Assembly: GCA_903772945.1 (NCBI GenBank)
Contig: CAICTM010000103.1
Span: 56,512 to 120,511 of the forward strand
DNA from: Seminavis robusta
Lineage: Eukaryota > Bacillariophyta > Bacillariophyceae > Naviculales > Naviculaceae
Length of the DNA: 64,000 bases
Reading direction: 5' to 3'
The notes under the pieces were generated by a model that was not told where the DNA came from, searched no databases, and worked only from the letters and a program-made list of their open reading frames with translations. Positions 9,727 through 20,114 of this stretch are shown one piece after another. A program made the position numbers and the translations under genes. The stretch's first letter is position 1, and each line of letters begins with the position of its first letter.

Positions 9727-10881
9727 TCAGCGCAAGATGGCACTATACCAGTGTTCTATTTCCGGATACAACCGCAGTGCTTTTTGGTGTTTCTTAATGG
9801 CCACGTGAACTTCTCCCCTCTCCTCGGCTTCACCAGCTTCATAAACCAAAGGTATCGCCTCCCGGAGAGACTCATCGACATGGAGGCGGTCACAAACAGC
9901 ATCGATGCTGTCAGTGCCGAGACAATGCACTTCCCTTGCAGTTTCAGTCAAGAAAGCCGGAAATCGTTCGCCCGTGATGCCAAGGACTTCCATCACCACC
10001 ATTTTCTGCTCCAGCAACTCTCGATGCTCGCGTGCCGACTCCTCGTCCCTTGGCTTCATCATCGTATAGTGAACAACCCGCATGGCTCGCTCATCGGTGT
10101 TTGGGAAGTTCTGGTGGGGCAGACGACTGTCCCAGACCACTACGGACCCGGCCGGTGCCAAGACCCTTACCACTCGCTGTTGGCAAGGATCATCTTTTGG
10201 GAGGACAAATGGCTGGTTTACTCCATAGGTACGATCCGCCTTCCTTCCGCCCACAAGCACTGAGCCCATTGGGTGTTCTTTGCCCCATTGCTCGAACGAC
10301 CGGTGGAACCCTGGCACACACGCAAAACCACCCGATTTCTCGGTGTTGTCCGTTAAACACACAATGGCTTGCAACCTGACGAACGACGGTTCCGTCCACG
10401 GATTCTGATCCCAGTGCAACCAGGACTCGTCTGTTTTCCATTCGGGATGATCGACGGTTGGTCGCATCACACCCCACCTTCCGAGGTTTGCGGACATGAT
10501 GTCTTCTCTCCCGTACAGCATCTTTTGCAAACGGACCAATTTCTCGTGTGAAGTCAAATCCCAGGAAGCAGCATCTTGAAAGACGTCCGCCGAATTCACG
10601 AAATTCCTACCTCCCACTGATTGTTGCTGGGGCCATTCGCCACTGCCCCAAGTGGATGGATCTCCCCGTTCAATGCCGGGCCGACCCAAGAGTCTCGGGG
10701 ACATCCAGAGCTCGTCGAGGATTGCTGTCACCTCATTTGGTGTCAAAACATTGGTAACAACGACGAACCCATCTTCTCGGAAGGCCGCTTGGATTTCATC
10801 ATCACTTCCGCAGGGCAAACGTTTGTCGCAGTACTTCTTTTGGCTTGTCATCTTCAGGATTCTTATTGTTTCAGCTTTCAA
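9727..10881 (-). CDS. Phytanoyl-CoA dioxygenase (PhyH) family oxygenase
   Basis: A 384-aa single-exon protein of the Fe(II)/2-oxoglutarate-dependent PhyH family. The fold starts with DGFVVVTNVLTPNEVTAILDEL (about 37-58). The iron-binding HxD is in SWLHWDQNPW (H156, D158). The distal His is in VVWDSRLPHQNFPN (H256), and the 2-oxoglutarate-binding Arg is probably in ERAMRVVHY (R265 or R268). All expected active-site residues are present, so it should be a working hydroxylase. The substrate cannot be read from sequence; the family acts on acyl-CoAs, ectoine, halogenated and other small molecules. The C-terminal ~70 residues are helical (EAGEAEERGEVHVAIKKHQKAL, TPR-like). An alternative start at MTSQKKY would remove 10 residues. 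No peroxisomal signal is seen at the C-terminus (AILR). Confidence 0.85.
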   Translation of the reverse strand: MKAETIRILKMTSQKKYCDKRLPCGSDDEIQAAFREDGFVVVTNVLTPNEVTAILDELWMSPRLLGRPGIERGDPSTWGSGEWPQQQSVGGRNFVNSADVFQDAASWDLTSHEKLVRLQKMLYGREDIMSANLGRWGVMRPTVDHPEWKTDESWLHWDQNPWTEPSFVRLQAIVCLTDNTEKSGGFACVPGFHRSFEQWGKEHPMGSVLVGGRKADRTYGVNQPFVLPKDDPCQQRVVRVLAPAGSVVVWDSRLPHQNFPNTDERAMRVVHYTMMKPRDEESAREHRELLEQKMVVMEVLGITGERFPAFLTETAREVHCLGTDSIDAVCDRLHVDESLREAIPLVYEAGEAEERGEVHVAIKKHQKALRLYPEIEHWYSAILR

Positions 10882-11416
10882 CTCGACTGTTTGTGACGAG
10901 GCAACCGTGCTTTCATTACCTTATCCACGTTTGAAGTACAGCAAACTAGCAAAGCTGCGTGCTACCTGGTACCAGGTACTATTAATAGTAGCGTGAAGTT
11001 TCGGCCCTTTTCTCCGTCGCTCGACTTGGAGGGAGGGAGCAGGGTGCAAGTTGAAGCCGCACCAAAACCTGGACCTGTTCCATCTTGGCCATAATGGTGT
11101 TGTTCAGGGCGCGACGCCCAAAGTCTGTTACGCTGCCATCAGCCTGTCTCCGTTCGAAGATGATACACGCGAAAAAGGACTGACAGTCGGTGGGAAGCCG
11201 TCGTGCCTGCCGAAGTGATGAATCTTCAATTGTGGATCGAGGATCTGGTAGTTTCATTGTTGGGAGGCAGGTAGATTGAGTGAACAGGAAATGTCGAAGA
11301 TCCAGATCAAGCTAGGGTGCTGCTCTTAGCACACTTTGACAGCAGTGAGGACGGCAGAGCAGATAAATTTTACCGGGATCTTTTGATTGTTCAATGTAGC
11401 TGTGGTGCAGACTGTT
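10882..11416. other. Intergenic, no supported gene
   Basis: A 91-codon minus-strand frame at 10982-11257 has no recognisable domain. A CCTGGTACCAGGTAC palindromic stretch lies at about 10964-10979. Confidence 0.4.
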
Positions 11417-12025
11417 CTATGACAAATTATCCAATATATCACTCAGTTCAAATCCTTTCTTCTCATCCACCAGGAATGCCTTGACGCCACAAGTCTTGTT
11501 TAGATCTTCCACTACTTTCTTGGTATCATCTAGAAACAATATTTCGTGTGGTTCCACCTGGAAATGCTCAATTAACTTGCGAATGTGATACCTCTTGATT
11601 TTGTTCTCCTCCTTGTGGCCATCAGGACGGGCCCGTGGATTGTAGGCGACAAGGAAAAATGAATCGACAATCTCGGAAGGAAAGTACTTGGATATCAGGG
11701 CTCTCGCAAGCTCACTGCCAAGGATGTGTGTCTCTGGCTTCACCAGAATCCCGAATTCGGCCTCATCAGAGTGTGTTGCTATGGATAGGCCAAAGCCATC
11801 TCGGTGCAGAAATGGAACCAACTTTTTAAAGTCTTCTGTCGCCTTGTTCAAGAAGTTTTCCAAGGGATCCCCTCTTCTAAGTCTTCCTCGACTGTGAATT
11901 GAAACTGCCGTTTGATCCATATCAAATGCGACTACCTTGATCCCTTGTGCTTTCAGCAGATTCCTGCATTGTTGCACACCGTCATTCCCCATGTCTGCCG
12001 TGGTCGAATCTAGTGATTCTGCCAT
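11417..12025 (-). CDS. HAD-superfamily phosphatase-like protein
   Basis: A 202-aa single-exon protein. Motif I is VVAFDMDQTAV (nucleophile D35, acid/base D37), motif II is LSIATHSDEA (Thr84 or Ser86), motif III is a Lys in ENKIKRYHI, and motif IV is EILFLDDTKKVV (D166, D167). With a short cap (GRGDPLENFL region) and this length it looks like a small magnesium-dependent phosphatase of the HAD superfamily. All four catalytic motifs are intact. The substrate is unknown; phosphoprotein, sugar-phosphate or glycation-damage phosphatase roles all occur in this superfamily. No targeting signal is evident, so a cytosolic location is likely. Confidence 0.82.
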   Translation of the reverse strand: MAESLDSTTADMGNDGVQQCRNLLKAQGIKVVAFDMDQTAVSIHSRGRLRRGDPLENFLNKATEDFKKLVPFLHRDGFGLSIATHSDEAEFGILVKPETHILGSELARALISKYFPSEIVDSFFLVAYNPRARPDGHKEENKIKRYHIRKLIEHFQVEPHEILFLDDTKKVVEDLNKTCGVKAFLVDEKKGFELSDILDNLS

Positions 12026-12657
12026 CTTCAGGGCTTCCGACTTCCGACAACAATCGATTCGATTCCAGTACCGGTACCGTTACACTGTGTACCGCCTTCC
12101 GCCTTCGACTTCGACTGAGAGCGGAGCGGGGAATACCAAAATGAAAACACAGTTCACTGGAAAGAAAGTAGCTGACACAGGTCTTGCGATTGTCAAGGTA
12201 ATCCACAGGAATACGGACTGAATACAGCAAGATGAGCATCATCGAACAAGGGGGATGCTACGGTATGGTCCTTTGGATCTTTGGATCTGCGCTATTCGCT
12301 ATGAGAGCGTTCATCAAAAAGGATTAACAACCTAAAAGGGCTTTTTAAGCTCTTCGCGGGTTCGCGGGTGCAGGGCTCATGCATGCATGGTCATGACATG
12401 CGGAGTGGGCTCACTTCTGGAGACCACTTTACTCTCTGCTTGTTGGGTCGTTGGGTCTCATCCATGGTGACTGATACCAGTACCGGTAGACTGGAACGCT
12501 GTAACTAGATTAGATCTAAGAGGTGTAGATGTTTGAGAGGAATGATTCCAACAGAACTGCAAGGAACTAATAGAAATTCCTGAAACTGCATTTTCTCAAG
12601 ATCTATTTGACGATCAATCTTCCATCAGCAAGGAACACAATTTCATGTGAACATGAG
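12026..12657. other. Intergenic, no supported gene
   Basis: It contains tandem ACCGGTACC-type motifs (about 12065-12079 and 12477-12490) and otherwise unremarkable sequence between the 5' end of the HAD gene and the 3' end of the TauD-AKR gene. Confidence 0.4.
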
Positions 12658-14783
12658 CTAATCGTAGATTGGACAGAACGTGCCCATTCCAGGTTCACAA
12701 AAGGCACCTGGGTCGTTGTAGCGGCGGTTTTGGTTCAAGCCATCAATTCGGGCCATTTCATCCGTGCTTAGGTGGAAATCAAACACATCACGGTTCTCAG
12801 CCATGCGACTTTCTGTGCTTGTCTTGCACAGAGGAAACGTGTTGCGTTGAATGGCCCACCGAAGGAGAACTTGCGCCGGGCTTTTGCCCTTGTTTGAAGC
12901 AATTTCCACAATGGTGGCATCCTTCATCAAGCTGTCTTGATCGGTGGCCATGTTCAATTCGACGTAGGAGGACGAGCCAAACACCGAGAAGGCGGTAACC
13001 TTCATCCCTGCGTCACGAGCAAAGCGAACCAGATTCTTCTGGGAGTTGTGGGGGTGCAATTCGACCTGCAAGGTGGAAGGACGGATGCGAGCTGTGGAAA
13101 GAAGCTGACGAAGCAACTGAGTTGAGAAGTTGCAGACGCCGATCGTCTTTGCCAAACCTTGATCCACAAGATTTTCCATAGCCTTCCAAGTCTCTCCCAT
13201 ATCGTTGGGAACAACTACCATGTCTCCTGACATGTTGGTCCATTCTGGGGGATATCGCGCTTCGAAAGGCACAAACTCCATGGAAATTGGAAAATGGATC
13301 AAGTACTCATCGAGATAGTCCAACTGGAGATCCTTCAATGAGCGATCCAGCGCCATTGGCACATGTTCTGGCTTGTGATAAGTATTCCAGAGTTTGCTCG
13401 TAACGAAAAGATCTCCTCGGGAACAAAGACCTTCTTTGATAGCCCTGGCAATGCCTTGGCCCACCTCCTTTTCGTTGCCATAGTCACAGGCGCAATCCAG
13501 CCGTCTGTATCCAGAAGCGATGGCCTTGTAGGCAGCCTCAGCACACTTGTCCTTTGGAACCTTCCAAAATCCAAAGATCAGGGGTTCTGCCGGTTTCATA
13601 GCGTCGTAAGAGGATGCCGGACGGGATCCAATAGCAATTCCATTGGCTGGATCCACCTTCCACACGGAGCTTTCGGGGCATCCCCAAACAGATGCCAACA
13701 CGCGTCTCTTGCCTTCGAACGGGTTGCGAGAATGCATGACCAGGCGGTTGTTCACGGCCATGATATCACCGTCCTTCCAATCATGGAGGACTCGACTTCT
13801 TTCCATGTAATCTGCAATGTCTTGCAAAATACTCTCATCCATTTTGTCCATGTTACCAAAACGGAGTGCATCGTGTCGATCGTTCCGAGAATCTTCCCAG
13901 CCGAGGTAGGCAGCAACAATCGAGTTAGCAAAAGTCCATTGAAAGACGTGGTTGGATGCATGATCCGTGACGAGACGAATGGCAGGGACAGCTTCTGTGC
14001 AGACCCGCACTGACCCATCTGGCTGCCATTCCCAAGTGCATCCTTCAATATCTCCCAGCTTTTTGTCCAACTCAGCTGCAGACTTGACGTTCCATGTATT
14101 CTTGTAGCTGCGCCCAATGGGAGAGGAGGGGTCGTCTTCGGCAGGCAAGGTTCGAATGTACCTGGCGCCGTGTTTCATGACTTTCTCAATGAACTCTGGA
14201 TGGTTATCTTTAGCAAATTTGTACACGGCAGTACTATCAATTAGTGGCGTTTGACCGCCCTTTGGAGCAGCAGTTTCGCAGTAGAAAAAGACATACTCTG
14301 GTGGATTGGGGCATTGAGCCAGTTCATGGTGAAAGGGGATGGGTTCGTCGGGAGGACTCTCATTGGCTGTGTGAAGTGGCAAAAAGATTGTGAGAATGAT
14401 GGGGGAAATAGTCTAGGCAGACGGCGTACCCTCGGTTTGAGCTAGTTACCTGTGAATATAATATCCTTTCCTGCCGCGACAGGGATAATGGTGCGAGGAG
14501 CTGCCCCTCCAATGTATGGGTATTTCATGAGCTTGAGATCTGTCACAAAATGACCAAAGTCCTCGACACTGCTGGTTTTCTCTTCATTGCGGAAAATCAA
14601 AGCTTTGCGGCTATCCAAGAGATCAACGAATCGACGTGGGGTTACTTCCTTTTCATCGAGCTCAAACGGATCAGCGGATCCCTCTAACAAGGGAATGACG
14701 GTGAACTTCATAGTCAACGGAGGTTTTTCTTTGGCTGGAGCGAAAAATAGGAAAGTTTGTTGGAGGGAGGGCCGCGAAGCCAA
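12658..14783 (-). CDS. TauD-type dioxygenase fused to aldo-keto reductase
   Basis: Two exons (14783-14450 and 14366-12658; phase-1 intron of 83 bp) encode 680 aa. Residues about 25-345 are a TauD/TfdA-type Fe(II)/2-oxoglutarate dioxygenase: iron ligands in PIPFHHELAQ (H124, E126; the HxE variant) and LVMHSRN (H323), with Arg in FEGKRRV (R332 or R333). Residues about 367-680 are a complete aldo-keto reductase: the catalytic tetrad is D402 and Y407 (LDCACDYGNE), K436 (FVTSKLW) and H469 (YLIHFP), with GVCNFS, LQVELHPH and the nucleotide-site KTSTESR all present. The frame is continuous through the linker, so this is a true fusion. The protein could hydroxylate a substrate and reduce a resulting carbonyl. 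A divergent Gfo/Idh/MocA oxidoreductase lies about 600 bp away. A start at MKFTVIPLL (residue 25) is also possible. Confidence 0.88.
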
Positions 14784-15389
14784 CCAGATTCAGACCTGAG
14801 CCGATGTCAAGAAAGGATTCTCATGAAGGTGTCAAGCCGATGCAAAGCCATGCACTGATGGCAATCCATCAATCAGATTGTGCACTGTGTATGCATAAAA
14901 AGCTTTCTTTATAGATGTACGGCTCTACACGAGAAAGATGTGAGCGCTTGAAGCCCAAGTGTCAAAGGTCTTGTTCCGGAAAATGTATCACATTCAGACG
15001 TGTTAGATTAGATTTAACTATTCCTTTGAAAGCATTAAAGTTTTTTCGTTTCCTGACAGCTTTTCAAGTTAAGACGTCAAGATTGACCGTTGCTTGGTGA
15101 GGGAGATGCCAGAACACAAAGCTCCAGAACATCAATCCTGGGCTGCCTAACAGTACGGCCTGCTAAGCTACTAGCTAGGTGGCCAGACCAGTGCCTACCA
15201 ATGCCCATCAGTGATGTTGGCATCCTACGGAAGATCCTGTCCGAGAAAGAAAATGAAATGACATGGGTTGATGCCATCATCAAACCCATCACAGTTTTGT
15301 GGTTGGGAAAGGTTTCTCACAATCATATTTTGCTGCCTCGAAGTTCCTTTTGTTCCAAAGCTGTGGTTTTCTCACCACCAGTCGTCAAA
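14784..15389. promoter_or_regulatory. Divergent intergenic region, possible shared promoter
   Basis: This 606-bp gap separates the divergent TauD-AKR (minus) and Gfo/Idh/MocA (plus) genes. No specific box is recognised. A frame in phase with the downstream gene is open from 15090, but it lacks domain character and is treated as leader. Confidence 0.35.
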
Positions 15390-16833
15390 ATGCCACCAAA
15401 CCTAAAATTTCTTCAAGATGCAGGATCCCTCACTGCCGCTGTAACCCTTGCTGAGGTCCTCGAGCATCCTCGTATCAGAGTTGCGATACTCGGTTGTGGC
15501 ATGATGGGCCAGGAACACGTTAGTTATATTTGTGGATATCCAAAAGATCTTCGGATCGACTATCTTGCCGATCCATTTCAGCCCTCTTTGGATGCCGCTA
15601 AGAAAGTTTTGAGTGAATTCCGTGACAGGGTACAGGGCAATGGCTCCGACGAGGATCAATGCCACCAGCCAATGTTCCTTCAAACTGAAGACGAACTCTT
15701 TCAGCATGTTGACAATATTGATCTCCTTGTCATTGCTACACCCAACTACCTCCACGCGGACTCTTTGATCAAGTGGGGGAAGCAAGATATTGCCATTCTC
15801 TGTGAGAAACCAGTTGCTGTTTCCCAGGACCAAATCAACCGACTACACGAGTTGACCCACCACCCAGAATTCAGGGCCCGAGTCTGGACTGCAATGGAAT
15901 ATAGGTATATGCCCGCCATTGCCAAGCTGCTGTCGCTGGTGCCTAGCACCATTGGAGACCTCAAGATGATCACTATCCGCGAGAATCGCTATCCATTTCT
16001 GCACAAAGTGCAAGAGTGGAATCGGGATCCTGCCAAGACCGGTGATACTCTGGTTGAAAAATGCTGCCATTTCTTTGATCTATTCCGTCTCATCACGGGA
16101 CAAGAAGTGAAGCTTCCAGAAGTGCGTGCCCTGGCACAGAGGGGTCTCAACTACCACGAAGAAACCCCTGTGTTTGGTGTGGACCGCCCCATCATTGATT
16201 CAGCCTATGTTGTCATGCCTTTTGACGGTGGAAATCAGACGAAAGAGAATACAAATCCAGAAGATCAGTCCAAGACGGTTGGGACCATTGGTTGCTTGGA
16301 ACTTTGCATGTACTGTGAGGGAAGTCGTCATCAGGAAGAGATTATTGTGACAGGAACCAAGGTAGGATAGACCTGAAAACTTTTGAAATGGAATGCAAAG
16401 AGTGATACCTTTTCAATGCATTCATGGCAGCGCCTCACTCTGTTTTGCTGTTTGCTCATGCTGTTTATTATCTCAGGGCCGCTTGGAAGCTTATCTCCCC
16501 GAGAACAAGGTCTTTTCCTTTGAAAGGCCCTCCATGGAGCTCTGGGATGACCGTAGTATCCCACCACCTCCAAGTTCCGTGCGCCGACAGGTATTTGACT
16601 GCTCTGATGCCAAAGAGATTCATGGCATTGAAGATGAGATTCCCACCCATGGAGGTTACCACTACAGCAGCACAGCTGTGGAGTGGTACCGTTTGCTGGG
16701 TGCCATGAGACATCATTCCAAGACGGGTACGTTCCTGCCTGAGGTTAGCCTGCAAGATGGCATGGCCGCGGTTCAAATTGGCCTTCAGGCTTCTACAGCC
16801 ATCGTCAACGAACAGCAGGGAGGCGAGAAATGA
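15390..16833 (+). CDS. Gfo/Idh/MocA-family NAD(P)-dependent oxidoreductase
   Basis: Two exons (15390-16361, 16477-16833; phase-0 intron) encode 442 aa. The Rossmann motif is VAILGCGMMGQEHV (G35-x-G37-x-x-G40), followed by the family signature EKP at about 139-141 (AILCEKPVAVS) and the C-terminal alpha/beta substrate domain (KTGDTLVEKCCHFFDLFRL, with a likely catalytic His). Members oxidise or reduce sugars, inositols and related carbonyl compounds using a nicotinamide cofactor. The start MPPNLKF was chosen because it places the Rossmann fold at the usual distance; the frame is open further upstream (from 15090), but that part has no domain or clear targeting signal. It is divergent from the TauD-AKR fusion gene, so a common pathway is possible. 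Confidence 0.88.
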
Positions 16834-17051
16834 ACGGAAAAGTTTGAGTGAGGCTTGGTGATTCGATAGGCTTTGTTGGTTGCAGCATTTTTGGTTGCTG
16901 GTTCATGCAATCCGTATTGCTTTTTTGGTGTTGGGCGTGATGGTGGTCAGGTTTTTGCACTAGCTCTACGACATTCTACATAAGAGACTTTACTAAATAC
17001 ATAGTACGGTACCGGTACTATTCATGTTGACTGTTTTGGTGGATCCTTTCC

Positions 17052-18233
17052 TTACCGACCAGTCTTTTTGACAGGTGTTGTCCCGTATTCTTCTTCTGCC
17101 ACAAGTTCCATGGGTTGTACATAGGACTCTTTCCACGCCTTGTAGTGCGACGTCTTTTTCCAAATGTAGTAGAAGTCTATGCATTCCTTTGTTGATTTTG
17201 TTTGTATGAGTTTTTGTATTTCATGGAATTCCTTCCCGTAGTGGCCCATCCCAGCTTCAAAGAGTGATATTTCGTAGGGAGACCACTTTTCAATAACAGT
17301 AGGCCGTCGCAAGGGGCTCTTTAGAAACCCCAGGGAAGATATGAGTTCTAGAGGGTATTTTCGCGGTTGGGCAGCGACGCTTTCTCCATTGCTCTGATGT
17401 TCCACAGTGGTCTTGTCATCGTATCCGTAGGGTCCCAGGTGAATTGGATTTAGCATCATGTTGGATGCGAGTTCCACGTAGTCTTCTGCCACTTGATGGG
17501 CTGGCAATGTTTCAATAAAAAGTTAAGAAATGACGGAGGCACCGCCGACCAAAAAACAATCAGTTCTTCGCGTCAGCACAGTGGATTGTTTTGGTGTGTG
17601 ATTTGAGTCAATGCTGCTTGACTTACCTCGCCATCGTTTTTGATTTCGGAGCTTCTTCCGGTCAGTGGATTGCTCTTTTGTTTTGGAAGGCAACTTCTCA
17701 TTTCCATCTCCGTTCGCTTCACTACATGCAGCGGGGTCGGTAGCATCAGGAGCAGCAGATTGTGTTGTTTCTGGCAAGGTGGAGGTATTTTCTGGATCTT
17801 CTGTAATGGTTTCCGATACAGGATCGGATTCTTCCTTGGCATTAACCACTTCCGCTGACTCCGATTTTCGCATTCGCTTGGGCTCTTTTTCGGAGATATC
17901 TGCCTCGCTTTCGTCGCGTTTCCGCTTGGAGTCTTGGTCGTCACTTTTCCCATTCGTGTGCTCATTATCCTCTGGTATATTGTCATCGGTGGCATTTGAC
18001 GCTTCTGGTGTCGCTTCTGCTACCGCCGTTTCTGATTCCAGCTCTACTGATGCTGTTACTGCTGAGGCATCAGGAGGCGTGGAGTCTATTGCTGATTGTT
18101 CATTTGAGGACGGGGCTTCCTCCATCGTCTGGTCAGAGGCAATTTCTTTTCTAGCAGGATGGTTGTCATCCTTCTCATCACTTGCCAAAGAAGACTCCAT
18201 TAGGAAATTGCAGGAGCCCTGATGATTAACCAC
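17052..18233 (-). CDS. SANT/Myb-like domain nuclear protein
   Basis: Two exons (18233-17627, 17500-17052; phase-1 intron of 126 bp) encode 351 aa. The first ~200 residues are acidic and disordered with a basic nuclear-localisation-like stretch (DSKRKRDESE ... EPKRMRKSES). The second exon has a SANT domain at about 267-325: EKWSPYEISLFEAGMGHYGKEF ... KECIDFYYIWKKT, with the three regularly spaced aromatic residues expected. The tract before it (AEDYVELASNMMLNPIHLGP) sits where ELM2 would sit in MIER/CoREST-type corepressors, but the match is weak. The likely role is in a histone-deacetylase or other chromatin complex. The start could instead be MESSLASD, 11 residues in. Confidence 0.75.
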
Positions 18234-20114
18234 TGAAACAGAGCTTTCGATGTCACGTTATGGATACTGCTAACTGGCACCAAAGATAATAGTTGAACTG
18301 AATGCTATGGTTAAGCCAAACTTATTATCCGGGCACCATTGTGGAGTTTGGAGGATGAGGGGTGTTGCCAAAGGAGCGCCAGTCCCTGGTATGGGACAGG
18401 CTGAGTCACGCGGGAAAACGGAAGAATTAACTGGAGAAGTTTTTGTTACCCGTGCGGGAACCTTGTAGGATGCCTCACTCAATCGTAAGATGTCAATGTG
18501 GAAAGGGATGGTCTTGAGTCTACGGCTACGGCTACGGCTACCATATCTAGCTAGTAGCCTTAGCAGCCCCATCTTCCCCCTTCACCATTTCCCTGGTTCA
18601 AAGTTGCGTGTACGGTACAGAATCGAATCATCAGCTTCGAGACTTCGAGACCATTAATTAAATTCTTTTCAGCTCGCTCAGCATCAAGGGCTGTCTCAAT
18701 GGATTCTTTTGAGACTTACTTAGTTCAGTCACTTTTTGCTAAAATGGGATGATTGATCATTCGTTGAGACTCGTGCACGCAATTCTTGCAGCTGGTAGCT
18801 AGCTAGTCTAGTAATAGTATTGTAATCCTTAGTTAGAGCCATCAATGCCAATGTCACCAACAAGATCCACCACGATACCGGTACGATACCGTATGCCCAG
18901 GTTCTTCATCAGAGCGAGAGCTGTTCGGTCGATCAATTTCAGTGTTGCACCTCAGCTTCCTTACCGGTATGTAAACTCTCCTTATCTTCCGACGTGTACG
19001 TATCTGGTACCAATGGCATGTCAAGACGTGTGAAGTGGATTGGCATGACTACAATAGATCTAGTCAGAGATGAATACATACATGTACATGTAATATTCAT
19101 GGGGCAAGACTCCAAGGTGATGATGATGCCGTACCGGTATCCATTGCATGATGTATGATCACTAACTGTAACTGTTATTGGTACGAATGGTGACCGTGAT
19201 GTTAACTGCTGTAGTTTCTTATAAATAAGGTAAGGTTTGCACCCGCCCGAAAAAGTGCACGGAACGGCAAGCCGCAGCAATTTGACGCGTCCCTGGCAGC
19301 AAAGAGCCCCATAATCGATACTAGTAGCCACAAAAGTGTTACTGGTGCGACCACCGCAATCCCTACACTCCTGTGCTTTGTCTTGAAGGAAAGTCAGTTG
19401 TCGAAGGGTCGACTACCTATAAAAGCTACATCTCCTCAGGAACACCCAAAACTTTTTGGACTAGAATAGTCGTAGCGTGCTTGCTATCATCGTCTGAAAG
19501 TGAAACATCAACCTGATTCTGGCGGAAGCTTCAGCCACAGGATTGTGAAGGCGAAAGGAAATCCGTGCTGTTTGGCTGCACTGTGTCGATTGGATTGATT
19601 CAGTAGTAGTGACCCTCGAGTGTTGCCTGCCATGTCGGTACGTTCCAATGATATGAAAACAAAAGTGACGGTTGGTGGGGTTGTTATAGGATGTTGTTGC
19701 CTGGATTTGATATTTTGGTGGCACGGCGTGGACCCGCGGTTTTTTGGTGCAATTCATCCAGTCGTCTTCCCATGAAATGCTGAGATGCCTGTTGGTTGTG
19801 TGTGGGTTCCTGATCAACACATGCATTCTTCGAGGCACGCGGACTACTACAGTTGTTGTTGCTGCTTGCGTTGAAGTGGTGAAAGTGGAGTGGTCTCGCA
19901 ACCACTGTTTGCACTTTGGTCTCGTCTATCGTAACCACTTGCAATCAGTCAGTCATTGACCCAAAGTGTCAACCTTGCAGTTCTTCAGAATCGATCGAAT
20001 CAACACTGTCAGCCGTGTTGTGTTGTCATCAATCAAGGAATCGAATCGAATCCATCGAACTGTGTTTGCTGTCTCTGTGCTTGCTGTCTTGTCTGGCCAC
20101 AATAGGTTTTCGCC
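18234..20114. other. Intergenic, 1.9 kb, no supported gene
   Basis: Several open frames up to 146 codons (such as minus 19461-19901) have no domain features. The stretch carries ACCGGTA motifs (about 18877-18891, 18963-18970, 19132-19139), a CTAGCTAGTCTAG stretch near 18798-18812 and a tacatacatgtacatgtaat near-palindrome at about 19075-19092. The segment nearest 20114 should hold the kinase promoter. Confidence 0.4.

Noticed and set aside
15090-15389. 100-residue N-terminal extension of the Gfo/Idh/MocA protein
   Set aside because: Open by chance in phase; the extension has no domain or targeting peptide, and the start at 15390 fits the family.
19461-19901. 146-codon minus-strand frame upstream of the STE20 kinase
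   Set aside because: Thr/Arg/His-rich with no domain; likely chance frame in the kinase upstream region.
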